From: Muribaculum sp.
GTDB lineage: Bacteria; Bacteroidota; Bacteroidia; Bacteroidales; Muribaculaceae
DNA: 64,000 nucleotides
Direction: 5' to 3'
NCBI GenBank assembly: GCA_009775095.1
Contig: VSOZ01000014.1
Coordinates: 25,078 to 89,077, forward strand
A program made the translations under genes and the position numbers. The notes below the pieces were generated by a model, which did not search any database, was not told where the DNA came from, and saw only the letters and a program-made list of their open reading frames with translations. This document shows, one piece after another, positions 45,345 to 54,883 of the stretch. Every line of letters starts with the position of its first letter. Within the stretch, counting starts at the first letter, position 1.

Positions 45345-46973
45345 ATGGCAAATGTTCAGGAAAAGATAGCCAAGTTGTTTCCCGAAGCGACTTTCGAAGA
45401 GGGCGAATGGCTGTTGGTTAATATTCCCGATGCCAAGTGGCACAGTCTTGCAAAGACGCTTAAAGAAGATCCCGAATTGGGATTTGATTACTTGGTGGCT
45501 TTAGTGGGTATGGACTGGACCGATACTCTCGGTTGTATGTACTACCTCACATCGACCACCCACGACACGCATGTCTCGGTCAAGGTGACTACCGACAACC
45601 GCGAAAATCCCATGATTCACAGCATCGCAGACCTTTGGGCTGTGGCCAATCTTTACGAACGCGAAGTCTACGACTATTACGGTATAATATTTATCAACCA
45701 CCCCGACATGCGTCGTTTGTTTCTGCGCAACGACTGGGTGGGCTATCCGCTTAGAAAAGACTACAACGACGACCCGGCGGTCAATCCCGTGCGCCTTGAC
45801 CATGAAGAGGTCGAGGACACTACCGTCACTTATGTGGAGACAGCCGACGGCTCGGTGGAGAAGCGCGATGTAACCATATTCGCCCCTGAGGAATTTGTGC
45901 TCAACATAGGCCCGCAGCACCCCGCCACTCACGGTGTGTTACGCTTCCGCACTTCAGTCGACGGAGAGACTATCAAGAAGATCGACCTCTATCTCGGCTA
46001 CATACACCGAGGTATCGAGAAGTTGTGCGAGGGTCTCGGCTATCCGCAGACGTTGCATTTTACCGACCGCCTCGACTATCTGTCGGCCCAGCAGAACCGT
46101 CACTGTCTGTGTATGTGTATCGAAAAGGCTCTTGGCCTTGAGGTGCCCCGCAGAGCGCAGGTGATAAGGGTCATGATGGACGAGCTGATGCGTATATCGT
46201 CGCACCTGCTCTTTATCGGTACGTTCTGTATGGACCTCGGCGCCACCACGATGCTCTTCTACGCATTGCGTGAGCGCGAGACTATACTCAACATACTTGA
46301 GAAGACCTGTGGCGCCCGCATGACATTCAACTACAACTGCATAGGCGGTGTGATGGAGGACCTTGACGCCGACTTCGTCAAGGATGTAAAACATCTTATC
46401 GAGATCATGCCTGCCGCAATAAAAGAATACAACACTATATTTACCGGCAACGTCATAGCTCACAACCGTATGATCGGGGTGGGTAAGCTGACTAAGGAGG
46501 ATGCAATATCCTATGGCGTGACAGGTCCTGCCGGCCGTGCCTCAGGCTGGGCGTGCGACGTGCGCAAGACCACTCCTTACGGCATATACAACGAGGTCGA
46601 CTTTGACGAGGTAATTCTCGAAGAGGGCGACTGTATGGCACGTTTCGTCGCCCGTATTGAGGAGATGAAGCAGTCCGTAAGGATACTCGAGCAGCTTGTA
46701 GACAAAATACCCGAAGGCGATATCTGCGCGAAGGTGCCCAAAATCATCAAACTTCCCGAGGGACACTGGTTCCAGCAGGTTGAGGCCAGCCGTGGCGCAT
46801 TTGGCGTTTATATCGAGAGCCGCGGCGCCAACACTCCGTGGCGCGTGAAGTTTAACTCGCCGTGTATGAATCTTGCCGGCGTAGTCGATCATCTGACTCG
46901 CGGAGGCAAGATAGCCGACCTCATAACGATAGGCGGTACACTCGACTACGTAGTTCCCGACATAGACCGATAA
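45345..46973 (+). CDS. nuoCD: Fused NADH-quinone oxidoreductase subunits C and D
   Basis: Residues ~1-150 are the NuoC part (ERRVYDYYGI-type segment REVYDYYGIIF, then PLRKDY). Residues ~185-542 are the NuoD part (IGPQHPATHGVLRF, then GYIHRGIEKL, DRLDYLS and a C-terminal DPVVGEIDR-like end). The two are joined in one polypeptide by a short acidic linker; such fusions are common in Bacteroidetes and enterobacteria. NuoD contributes the quinone-binding His and Tyr. Confidence 0.95.
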   Translation: MANVQEKIAKLFPEATFEEGEWLLVNIPDAKWHSLAKTLKEDPELGFDYLVALVGMDWTDTLGCMYYLTSTTHDTHVSVKVTTDNRENPMIHSIADLWAVANLYEREVYDYYGIIFINHPDMRRLFLRNDWVGYPLRKDYNDDPAVNPVRLDHEEVEDTTVTYVETADGSVEKRDVTIFAPEEFVLNIGPQHPATHGVLRFRTSVDGETIKKIDLYLGYIHRGIEKLCEGLGYPQTLHFTDRLDYLSAQQNRHCLCMCIEKALGLEVPRRAQVIRVMMDELMRISSHLLFIGTFCMDLGATTMLFYALRERETILNILEKTCGARMTFNYNCIGGVMEDLDADFVKDVKHLIEIMPAAIKEYNTIFTGNVIAHNRMIGVGKLTKEDAISYGVTGPAGRASGWACDVRKTTPYGIYNEVDFDEVILEEGDCMARFVARIEEMKQSVRILEQLVDKIPEGDICAKVPKIIKLPEGHWFQQVEASRGAFGVYIESRGANTPWRVKFNSPCMNLAGVVDHLTRGGKIADLITIGGTLDYVVPDIDR

Positions 46974-46998
46974 GTAAGAAAAGAAACGACTGAACGAT

Positions 46999-48075
46999 AT
47001 GTACGATTTATCAAAAGGAGCCGATTGGCTCAATCAATGGTTGAACGGCTGGTGCGCCCCGTGGGTGACCACCGTAATAGAATGTGTACTCATAGGCGTG
47101 GTTTTGCTCTTGGCTTACGCATTGCTGGCGCTGTTCTACATCTACTTCGAGCGTAAGGTGTGTGCCGCGTTTCAGTGCCGCCTCGGTCCTAACCGTGTAG
47201 GCCCTGCCGGTATTTTCCAGAGCGTGGCCGACATGTTCAAGATACTTATAAAAGAGCTTATATCGCTGAAATATACCGATAAATTTCTGTTTGCGCTCGC
47301 TCCCTATCTGGTGATTATCGCTTCGATGCTCTGCTTCGCAGTGCTTCCGTGGGGCAACGGCCTTCAGGTCATTGACTTTAATATTGGTATATTCTTCCTC
47401 GTAGCCGTGTCATCGATCGGCGTGCTCGGCATACTGCTTGCCGGATGGTCAAGTAACAATAAGTTTACCCTTATCGGTGCTTTGCGTTCAGGCGCGCAGA
47501 TGGTAAGCTATGAACTATCCATCGGCCTTTCTGTTATTACAATGGTCGCTTTTGCGGGTTCGATGTCTATCACCGATATCTGCATGGCGCAGAAAGACGT
47601 GTGGTTTATAGTGTCAGGACACATCCCCGCGATAATAGCTTTTATAATCTATATTATAGCGGGTACTGCTGAGACCAACCGAGGCCCGTTTGACCTTCCC
47701 GAGGCCGAGAGTGAGCTTACCGCCGGCTATCATACGGAATATTCCGGTATACATTTCGGATTCTTCTACCTTGCCGAGTATCTTAATCTCTTCATTGTGT
47801 CGGGTGTGGCCACGCTCCTCTTCTTCGGCGGTTGGATGCCGCTTCACATCCCCGGATGGGAAGGCTTCAACCAAGTTATGGACTATATACCGTCGTTGAT
47901 ATGGTTTATCGGCAAGGCGATATTGCTCTCGTTTGTCATCATTTGGTTTAAATGGACATTCCCCCGTCTGCGTATCGACCAGCTTCTGCACCTTGAGTGG
48001 AAGTACTTGTTGCCGATCAACTTGGCCAACCTTGTGCTGATGGTGATCGTGATATGCTACGGATTGCATTTTTAA
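46999..48075 (+). CDS. nuoH: NADH-quinone oxidoreductase subunit H
   Basis: The 358-residue membrane subunit has about eight helices. Family landmarks are YFERKVCAAFQCRLGPNRVGPAGIFQ and AETNRGPFDLPEAESELTAGYHTEYSG, the acidic loop that faces the quinone site. Only 49 bp separate it from atpD, with no terminator or clear promoter. Confidence 0.96.
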   Translation: MYDLSKGADWLNQWLNGWCAPWVTTVIECVLIGVVLLLAYALLALFYIYFERKVCAAFQCRLGPNRVGPAGIFQSVADMFKILIKELISLKYTDKFLFALAPYLVIIASMLCFAVLPWGNGLQVIDFNIGIFFLVAVSSIGVLGILLAGWSSNNKFTLIGALRSGAQMVSYELSIGLSVITMVAFAGSMSITDICMAQKDVWFIVSGHIPAIIAFIIYIIAGTAETNRGPFDLPEAESELTAGYHTEYSGIHFGFFYLAEYLNLFIVSGVATLLFFGGWMPLHIPGWEGFNQVMDYIPSLIWFIGKAILLSFVIIWFKWTFPRLRIDQLLHLEWKYLLPINLANLVLMVIVICYGLHF

Positions 48076-48124
48076 TGCAGTGAATTAAAATAGAATACAA
48101 TATAAACTCTGATTTTTCGAAAAG

Positions 48125-49627
48125 ATGAGCGATAAATTCGGAATAGTAAGTCAGGTGATCGGCCCGGTAGTCGATGTGACTTTTGAAGGAAAGGATAATG
48201 TCATCCCGCCCATATATACGGCTCTTAAAGTAGTCCGCAACGATGGCTCGGAACTTATTCTTGAGGTGGAACAGCACATAGGAGAGGACACCGTGCGATG
48301 TGTGGCCATGGAGAGTACCGACGGCCTGCAGCGCGGCATCCGCGTCGAGAATCTCGAACGTCCTATCGCGGTGCCCACCGGCGATCAGGTAAAAGGTCGT
48401 CTGCTCAATGTGATCGGTGAGGCTATCGACCACCTGCCCGAGCTGAAACGCGATGACTTGCGTCCGATACACCAACCGGCACCGGCGTTTGATGACCTTA
48501 CAATCGGTACTGAGATACTTTATACGGGTATCAAGGTGATTGACCTGCTCGAGCCTTACAGCAAGGGTGGTAAGATCGGTCTGTTCGGTGGAGCCGGTGT
48601 TGGAAAGACCGTGCTCATCATGGAGTTGATCAATAACATCGCTAAAGGTCATAACGGATTCTCCGTGTTTACAGGCGTCGGCGAACGTACCCGCGAGGGT
48701 AACGACCTCCTGCGCGAGATGATCGAGAGCGGTGTAATGAAGTATGGCGACAAGTTCCGTGAAGGCATGGAGAAAGGAGAGTGGAACCTTGCTGATGTCA
48801 ACATGGATGACGTGGCCAACTCTCAGGCAACTCTCGTGTTCGGTCAGATGAACGAGCCCCCGGGCGCACGTCTGCGTGTGGCTCTTTCGGGTCTTACAGT
48901 GGCCGAGCAGTTCCGCGATCAGGACGGCGGCGGTAAGGAGATATTGCTCTTTATCGACAATATATTCCGCTTCACGCAGGCAGGTTCGGAGGTGTCGGCA
49001 CTTCTCGGACGTATGCCTTCTGCTGTCGGCTATCAGCCTACTCTGGCGTCGGAGATGGGTGCTCTTCAGGAGCGTATCACTTCGACCAAGCAGGGTTCGA
49101 TTACTTCGGTTCAGGCCATATATGTGCCGGCCGACGACTTGACCGACCCGGCACCGGCCACGACATTCAGCTTCCTCGATGCCACTACGGTATTGAGCCG
49201 TAAGATTGCCGAGCTGGGTATATATCCCGCCGTAGATCCTCTTGAATCGACATCGCGTATTCTCGACCCCCACATCATAGGCGAGGAGCACTATCAGACA
49301 GCTCAGGCCGTCAAGCAGTTGCTCCAGAAGTATAACGAGCTTCAGGACATCATCGCCATCCTCGGTGTCGACGAACTTTCCGACGAGGACAAGCTTGTTG
49401 TTGCTCGTGCCCGTCGCGCACAGCGCTTCCTCTCGCAGCCGTTCTTCGTGGCCGAGCAGTTTACCGGACTCCCCGGTGTCATGGTGCCGCTCAGCGAGAC
49501 CATCAGAGGCTTCAAGATGATACTCAGCGGAGAGATGGATGAGTATCCCGAGCAGGCATTCCTTAATGTCGGCACTATCGACGAGGCTATCGAGAAGGGC
49601 AAAAAACTGCTCGCCGAGGTAAAATAA
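48125..49627 (+). CDS. atpD: ATP synthase subunit beta
   Basis: This is the catalytic F1 subunit (500 aa). It has Walker A GGAGVGKTVLIMEL, the GERTREGNDL catalytic Glu region, Walker B ILLFIDNIFRFTQAGSEVSALLGR and the DELSDED motif. The mid-chain SAVGYQPTLASEMG is normal. It opens the atp cluster in the order beta, epsilon, a, c, b, delta, alpha, gamma, which is usual for Bacteroidetes; its site inside the nuo operon is not. Confidence 0.98.
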   Translation: MSDKFGIVSQVIGPVVDVTFEGKDNVIPPIYTALKVVRNDGSELILEVEQHIGEDTVRCVAMESTDGLQRGIRVENLERPIAVPTGDQVKGRLLNVIGEAIDHLPELKRDDLRPIHQPAPAFDDLTIGTEILYTGIKVIDLLEPYSKGGKIGLFGGAGVGKTVLIMELINNIAKGHNGFSVFTGVGERTREGNDLLREMIESGVMKYGDKFREGMEKGEWNLADVNMDDVANSQATLVFGQMNEPPGARLRVALSGLTVAEQFRDQDGGGKEILLFIDNIFRFTQAGSEVSALLGRMPSAVGYQPTLASEMGALQERITSTKQGSITSVQAIYVPADDLTDPAPATTFSFLDATTVLSRKIAELGIYPAVDPLESTSRILDPHIIGEEHYQTAQAVKQLLQKYNELQDIIAILGVDELSDEDKLVVARARRAQRFLSQPFFVAEQFTGLPGVMVPLSETIRGFKMILSGEMDEYPEQAFLNVGTIDEAIEKGKKLLAEVK

Positions 49628-49642
49628 TAAAATTGTAGGATT

Positions 49643-49876
49643 ATGATACTCAAAGTTATATCGGCCCATGACATCTTATTTCAGGGAGAGGTTGATAAAG
49701 TCTCTCTCCCCGGAGCCGAAGGCACATTCATGGTGCTCCCTCATCACGCTTCGCTCATATCCACCCTCGTAAAGGGTGCGGTGTCCTATGAGTCGGAGGG
49801 GCGTCAGGAGTCTATCGAAGTTGCCGGCGGCATAGTCGATGTCGATAACGATGTGGTATCAGTGTGTATATATTGA
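49643..49876 (+). CDS. atpC: ATP synthase subunit epsilon, short form
   Basis: The 77-residue protein is only the N-terminal beta-sandwich (SLPGAEGTFMVLPHHASLIS, IEVAGGIVDVDNDVVSV). The C-terminal helical pair that inhibits ATP hydrolysis in E. coli (~139 aa) is absent. Short epsilon subunits occur in Bacteroidetes. One base separates it from atpB. Confidence 0.92.
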   Translation: MILKVISAHDILFQGEVDKVSLPGAEGTFMVLPHHASLISTLVKGAVSYESEGRQESIEVAGGIVDVDNDVVSVCIY

Positions 49877-49877
49877 T

Positions 49878-51005
49878 ATGAAACGACTTTTACTCTTGCT
49901 GGCTGTCGTGTGTGCCGCGGTATTATACCCGGCTCATGCCCCGGCGTCGCAACCTGCCGGAGATGACGGGGGAGAGAAGATCAACCCCAAAGAGATAATC
50001 TTCGAGCATCTCGGTGACGGCTACGGTTGGGAAGTACCGTTCAATCATCATGTGCGCATACCGTTGCCGGTTATCGTACGTGATTATGAGGGCAAGTGGC
50101 ATTGTTTCAGCTCGTCGCGTATTCAGCACGGCGAGACCTATGACGGTTTCACCCTTGGCGGCAAGGACAGCAAGTGGCACAACAAAATTGTCGGCATGCG
50201 TCCGGTGACGGTCGACGGCAAGACCGTGATGGAGGAGTACCGTCCGTGGGACATCTCCATTACCAAGAATGTGCTTGCCATTTTCATATCGGTTTTAATC
50301 GTCATATGGATGGTGCTCTGTGTGGCCCGCTGGTATGCCAAGGCCGGCTATAAGGCGCCGCGCCGTTTCAAGGGTGCCATAGAGGCGCTTATCGTTTTCA
50401 TATATGACGGTGTCATCAAGCCGACGCTCGGAGTCAAGGCTCCGAAGTTTGCGCCATATCTTCTTACGGTGTTCTTCTTCATACTGGTCATGAACCTCCT
50501 TGGGCTTATTGTCATATTCCCCGGCGGAGCCAATCTTACCGGTAACATAGCCGTGACACTGGTTTTGTCATTGATAACCTTTTTGGTGGTCAACATATTC
50601 GGTACAAAGCACTATTGGAAAGAGGTATTCTGGCCCGATGTGCCTTGGTGGCTGAAATCCCCCATACCAATCATGCCGCTTATCGAAGTATTCGGCGTGT
50701 TCACCAAGCCGGCGGCGCTTACGGTGCGTCTGTTTGCCAACATGATGGGCGGCCACATAATCGTTATCGTTCTCACCCTGCTCATCTTCATCCTCGGTGC
50801 ATTTGGTGCGGCGGCTGCCGGAGCCACTACCGTGGTGTCGGTCCTGTTCTCGATATTCATGCTGTTGATTGACGTACTTGTAAGCTTCATTCAGGCTTAT
50901 GTGTTCACCATGCTCTCCACACTGTTTATATCGTTATCGCAGGAGTCGGGCCATAAAGAGCACGAACCGGCTCATGCGGCCCAAACTGTAAAACATGAAC
51001 AATAA
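49878..51005 (+). CDS. atpB: ATP synthase subunit a, with periplasmic N-terminal domain
   Basis: The 375-residue subunit forms the proton half-channels. After a signal-like segment (residues 1-20) come ~115 residues of non-membrane sequence (HLGDGYGWEVPFNHHVRIPLPV), absent from E. coli AtpB. The membrane part has the essential Arg in LTVRLFANMMGGH and ends with a His/Glu-rich tail. ATG 49878 gives a clean signal-like segment; the frame upstream lies inside atpC. Confidence 0.93.
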   Translation: MKRLLLLLAVVCAAVLYPAHAPASQPAGDDGGEKINPKEIIFEHLGDGYGWEVPFNHHVRIPLPVIVRDYEGKWHCFSSSRIQHGETYDGFTLGGKDSKWHNKIVGMRPVTVDGKTVMEEYRPWDISITKNVLAIFISVLIVIWMVLCVARWYAKAGYKAPRRFKGAIEALIVFIYDGVIKPTLGVKAPKFAPYLLTVFFFILVMNLLGLIVIFPGGANLTGNIAVTLVLSLITFLVVNIFGTKHYWKEVFWPDVPWWLKSPIPIMPLIEVFGVFTKPAALTVRLFANMMGGHIIVIVLTLLIFILGAFGAAAAGATTVVSVLFSIFMLLIDVLVSFIQAYVFTMLSTLFISLSQESGHKEHEPAHAAQTVKHEQ

Positions 51006-51038
51006 ATTAATAATACAAACTCTTAAATTAAAGTAATT

Positions 51039-51284
51039 ATGTTAGCAATGATTTTAGCGGCTATCGACGGCCTTTTAGGTATTGGTGCATGTATTGGCGC
51101 AGCTATCGCAGCTATTGGCGCAGGTATTGGTATCGGTAAAATCGGTGCGGCTGCTATGGAAGCTATTGCACGTCAGCCTGAGGCTACCGGCGATATTCGT
51201 AGTAATATGATTGTTATTGCTGCCCTTATCGAGGGTGTGGCTCTTTTTGCCGTTATCGTCTGCGTACTTTCGTTCTTCCTCTAA
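51039..51284 (+). CDS. atpE: ATP synthase subunit c
   Basis: This 81-residue hairpin forms the rotor ring. The RQPE loop joins helix 1 (GAGIGIGKIGAAAMEA) to helix 2 (ALIEGVALFAVIV), with the ion-carrying Glu in IEGVALF. The Na+ signature (Gln in helix 1 and Ser or Thr after the Glu) is missing, since Gly follows the Glu. The ring therefore looks proton-driven. Confidence 0.93.
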   Translation: MLAMILAAIDGLLGIGACIGAAIAAIGAGIGIGKIGAAAMEAIARQPEATGDIRSNMIVIAALIEGVALFAVIVCVLSFFL

Positions 51285-51296
51285 TAATAAGCGCTC

Positions 51297-51794
51297 ATGG
51301 AACTTTTCACGCCTGAATTTGGCTTGATCTTCTGGATGTTCGTAGCGTTTGCTATCCTGTTCTTGGTGCTTGCCAAGTGGGGATGGCCTGCGATTATGAA
51401 GATGATAGAAGGCCGTGCCGACCTCATCGATAAGGGTGTGGAGTACGCTCAAAATGCAAAGGAGCAGCTTGATCATGCCCGTGAAGAGGCCGAAAAATAT
51501 ATTGAAGAAGCTCGCAAACAGCAAGCCGAGATGCTTCGCGATGCCGACCGCATGAAGACTCAGATTATCGAGGAAGCACGCGGCGAGGCTCAGAAAGAGG
51601 CCAAAAAGCAGATGGAGGCCGCCCAAGTGGCTATTGAGCAGGCGCGCAAGGAAGCCGAATTGCGTTTCCGCGATGAAGTAAGTGCGTTTGCTTTGGATAT
51701 CGCCACTAAGGTAGTCCGCAAGCAGATGGCCGACGAGAAGGCTCAATCCCAATTGGTGAACTCACTGTTGGACGAAATCGAAAATAAAAATTAA
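51297..51794 (+). CDS. atpF: ATP synthase subunit b
   Basis: The 165-residue stator subunit has one N-terminal membrane helix (FGLIFWMFVAFAILFLVLAKWGWPAI), then a long charged helix that forms the peripheral stalk dimer (for example ARKQQAEMLRDADRMK). It begins 12 bp after atpE. Confidence 0.95.
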   Translation: MELFTPEFGLIFWMFVAFAILFLVLAKWGWPAIMKMIEGRADLIDKGVEYAQNAKEQLDHAREEAEKYIEEARKQQAEMLRDADRMKTQIIEEARGEAQKEAKKQMEAAQVAIEQARKEAELRFRDEVSAFALDIATKVVRKQMADEKAQSQLVNSLLDEIENKN

Positions 51795-51800
51795 TGCACG

Positions 51801-52349
51801 ATGGATCAAGGTCTTATTCCAAATCGGTATGCCAAGGCTCTGTACAAGTTTGCCCTTGAAAAGGGCGACGCTGAACGGATGTACGGGCTTATGAAGAGTG
51901 TCACGGCCGCGTTTGCAGCCCAACCGAGGTTGCAGGAAGTTATGGTTAACCCATATATCGCAGCTGACGACAAAACCCGCCTGTTGACTACGGCGGCCGG
52001 AACCGATGCGGCTACAGACCGTTGTTATGCCGATTTTTTACGGTTGCTCCACGATAACCGCCGCATTGACTTCATGCGCGACATAGCTTTGGCTTATCTC
52101 GGCATATACCGCAAAGCCAACAACATCTATCTTGTTAATGTCGTGACGGCCGCCAAGCTGCCCGATGACGAGATAGAACGCTTGCGCAAGCTGGTCGAGA
52201 AGCATCTTGACGGTGCGTCGATGGAGTTCTCTCAGTCGATTGATCCGCAGCTTATAGGCGGCTTCGTCATAAACATCAATTCGGAGCGTCTTGACGCCTC
52301 GGTAAGTAACGAATTAAAACAATTGCGTCTTAAACTTTTAAGCAACTAA
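51801..52349 (+). CDS. atpH: ATP synthase subunit delta
   Basis: The 182-residue subunit links the stalk to F1. The N-terminal helical bundle (IPNRYAKALYKFALEKGD) and the C-terminal VDPQLIGGF-type segment (SIDPQLIGGFVININSE) are typical. It lies 6 bp after atpF and 9 bp before atpA. Confidence 0.93.
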   Translation: MDQGLIPNRYAKALYKFALEKGDAERMYGLMKSVTAAFAAQPRLQEVMVNPYIAADDKTRLLTTAAGTDAATDRCYADFLRLLHDNRRIDFMRDIALAYLGIYRKANNIYLVNVVTAAKLPDDEIERLRKLVEKHLDGASMEFSQSIDPQLIGGFVININSERLDASVSNELKQLRLKLLSN

Positions 52350-52358
52350 CACAAAGTG

Positions 52359-53933
52359 ATGATTAACCCAAGCGAAATATCGGAAGTATTAAAGCAACAA
52401 CTCGAAAACGTCAATAATAAGGTGTCGTTTGAAGAGGTGGGTACGGTCCTTGAAGTGGGCGACGGTGTTGCCCATGTATATGGCCTCGAGAATGTACGCG
52501 CCAACGAGCTTGTTGAGTTTGAAAATGGCGTCAAGGGCGTTGCCATGAACCTTGAGGAGAGCAACGTCGGCGTGATATTGCTTAACAACATTGACCGCGT
52601 GACTGAAAATATGACCGTGCGTCGCACGGGTGAGATTGCCTCGATCCCGGCCGGTGAAGGTCTCTTGGGGCGTGTTATCAATGTGTTGGGTGAGCCTATC
52701 GACGGAGCCGGACCCATATCGGGCGAGCTTTATCGTATGCCGCTTGAGCGTAAGGCTCCCGGTGTCATATTCCGTCAGCCTGTGAATCAGCCGCTCCAGA
52801 CCGGTATCAAGGCTGTCGATTCAATGGTGCCCATAGGCCGCGGTCAGCGTGAGCTTATAATCGGTGACCGTCAGATCGGTAAGACCGCGATTGCCATCGA
52901 TACTATAATCAATCAACGTAAAAATTATGAAGACGGCAAGCCCGTATATTGTATATATGTGGCTATCGGACAAAAAGCATCGTCGGTTGCCGCCACCGTG
53001 CAGACCCTCCGTGAGTACGGTGCGTTGCCTTACACGGTAGTGGTTGCCGCCAACGCTTCCGACTCGGCCGCCATGCGTTATTACTCTCCGTTTGCCGGTG
53101 TGGCCATCGGCGAATATTTCCGCGATACCGGCCGTGACGCACTCATCGTGTACGATGACCTGTCGAAACAGGCCGTGTCATATCGTGAGATTTCGCTTAT
53201 CTTGAAGCGTCCTTCGGGCCGCGAGGCATACCCCGGCGATATTTTTTATCTCCACTCGCGTCTGCTTGAGCGTGCCGCCAAGATTATCGACAATCAGGAA
53301 GTGGCATCTTCGATGAACGACCTCCCCGAGGTGTTGAAAGACAAGGTGAAGGGTGGCGGTTCGCTTACGGCACTGCCTATTATCGAGACTCAGGCCGGCG
53401 ACGTATCGGCCTATATCCCCACCAACGTTATTTCAATCACCGACGGTCAGATATTCCTTGAGACCGCGCTGTTTAACCGCGGTATCCGTCCTGCCATCAA
53501 TGTGGGTATATCGGTGTCGCGTGTAGGTGGTAACGCACAGATCAAGTCTATGAAAAAAGTGGCCGGTACGTTGAAAATCGATCAGGCGCAGTTCCGCGAA
53601 CTTGAGTCGTTTACCAAGTTCGGCGGCGACATAGATCCTGTGACGGCCCGCGTTATCGACAAGGGTCGCAAAAACGAGCAGTTGCTTATCCAGCCTCAGT
53701 ATAGCCCTATGGCCGTGGAGGAAGAAGTGGCCGTGATATTCTGCGGTACTAAGGGGTTGCTCGAGAATGTGCCGCTTGACAAAGTGGCTGAATTTGAAAA
53801 ATTGTTCTTGCAGTTGCTGCATGCCAAGTACCAGTCTGAAGTGCTTGACGTTATCAAGAGCGGTCAGCTTACTGACGACGTTGTGGCGAAACTTACCGAA
53901 AGTGCCGCGGAGATTGCAAGCCGATATAAATAA
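52359..53933 (+). CDS. atpA: ATP synthase subunit alpha
   Basis: The 524-residue regulatory F1 subunit has the P-loop GDRQIGKTAIAID, where most homologues have GDRQTGKT. It still fits GxxxxGK[ST]. The VYDDLSKQA, LLRRPPGREA-like (LKRPSGREAYPGD) and SITDGQIFLE motifs are present. GTG 52356 is directly upstream of ATG 52359; the ATG is preferred. Confidence 0.97.
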   Translation: MINPSEISEVLKQQLENVNNKVSFEEVGTVLEVGDGVAHVYGLENVRANELVEFENGVKGVAMNLEESNVGVILLNNIDRVTENMTVRRTGEIASIPAGEGLLGRVINVLGEPIDGAGPISGELYRMPLERKAPGVIFRQPVNQPLQTGIKAVDSMVPIGRGQRELIIGDRQIGKTAIAIDTIINQRKNYEDGKPVYCIYVAIGQKASSVAATVQTLREYGALPYTVVVAANASDSAAMRYYSPFAGVAIGEYFRDTGRDALIVYDDLSKQAVSYREISLILKRPSGREAYPGDIFYLHSRLLERAAKIIDNQEVASSMNDLPEVLKDKVKGGGSLTALPIIETQAGDVSAYIPTNVISITDGQIFLETALFNRGIRPAINVGISVSRVGGNAQIKSMKKVAGTLKIDQAQFRELESFTKFGGDIDPVTARVIDKGRKNEQLLIQPQYSPMAVEEEVAVIFCGTKGLLENVPLDKVAEFEKLFLQLLHAKYQSEVLDVIKSGQLTDDVVAKLTESAAEIASRYK

Positions 53934-53946
53934 AACTGAATTTTAA

Positions 53947-54828
53947 ATGGCAACATTACGCGAATTAAAAGGTCGTATCGGTTCGGTAAGATCTTCCGAG
54001 AAGATCACCGGCGCTATGAAGATGATATCTTCGGCCAAGATGCACAAAGCCGAGCAGGCTTTGAAGCGTCTTCTTCCGTTCCGTGGACAGATACAGACTA
54101 TCATGGGCAACTTGCTTTCAGCCGACGCCGAGTTTTCGTCGCCGCTGATTGAAAGCCGAGAAGTGAAGCGTATCGGTATCGTCGTGTTCGGTTCTGACGA
54201 CGGCCTTTGCGGTGCCTACAATATAAATATCTTTAAGGGCCTTCTGCACACTCTGCATTCTTACCGCGAGAAGTATGGAGCCGACATAAATTTTGTTATC
54301 TACACCATCGGCGTGAAGATGTACAAGGCGGTGTCGAAGATTGCCGATGCTCGTATTGAGGTTGTGAAGCCCGCTGGGGTTGACTCGAAAAGCCATGCTG
54401 ATGCCGTGCGCGATTTCACATTTGCCATGCAGAAGCGGTTTCTTGACGGTGACATAGACCTGCTTGACATTCTCTATATGAGCTACAAGAGTGTGAGCCG
54501 TCAGGTATTGCGCTCCGAGCAACTCTTGCCTGTCGTGCAGGAGACTTTGACCGACAATGCGGTTACGGTGCAGTGTCGCCCTTATATATTCGAGCCCGAC
54601 CCAAATACTATTTTCAACTCTGTCCTCCCTCTATTTGTGCTTGCTGTCATGCAAGAGACATTTACAGAAAATCAGGCGTCGGAACAAGCCGCCCGCGTTA
54701 TGGCCATGCAAAGCGCCAACGACAACGCCAAGAAGCTCCTCGACCAGCTGCAGCTTGAATACAACAAGCTTAGACAGCAGGCCATTACATCGGAGTTGCT
54801 TGACATTTTGGGCGGTCAGGTGAGATGA
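53947..54828 (+). CDS. atpG: ATP synthase subunit gamma
   Basis: The 293-residue rotor shaft starts LRELKGRIGSVRSSEKITGAMKMISSAKMHKAE, ends with a matching C-terminal helix (MQSANDNAKKLLDQLQLEYNKLRQQAITSELLDI), and contains the usual SDDGLCGAYNINIFK. It is the last atp gene; 55 bp of A-rich sequence, without a hairpin, lead to nuoI. Confidence 0.96.
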   Translation: MATLRELKGRIGSVRSSEKITGAMKMISSAKMHKAEQALKRLLPFRGQIQTIMGNLLSADAEFSSPLIESREVKRIGIVVFGSDDGLCGAYNINIFKGLLHTLHSYREKYGADINFVIYTIGVKMYKAVSKIADARIEVVKPAGVDSKSHADAVRDFTFAMQKRFLDGDIDLLDILYMSYKSVSRQVLRSEQLLPVVQETLTDNAVTVQCRPYIFEPDPNTIFNSVLPLFVLAVMQETFTENQASEQAARVMAMQSANDNAKKLLDQLQLEYNKLRQQAITSELLDILGGQVR

Positions 54829-54883
54829 AAGAAATTGAATGGAAAAAATAAATAACAAAAAATTATAAAGACCAATCATATCT

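Noticed and set aside
48017..49669. 550-codon open frame on the minus strand across atpD
   Set aside because: It is antisense to atpD along its whole length and shows no domain or start context.
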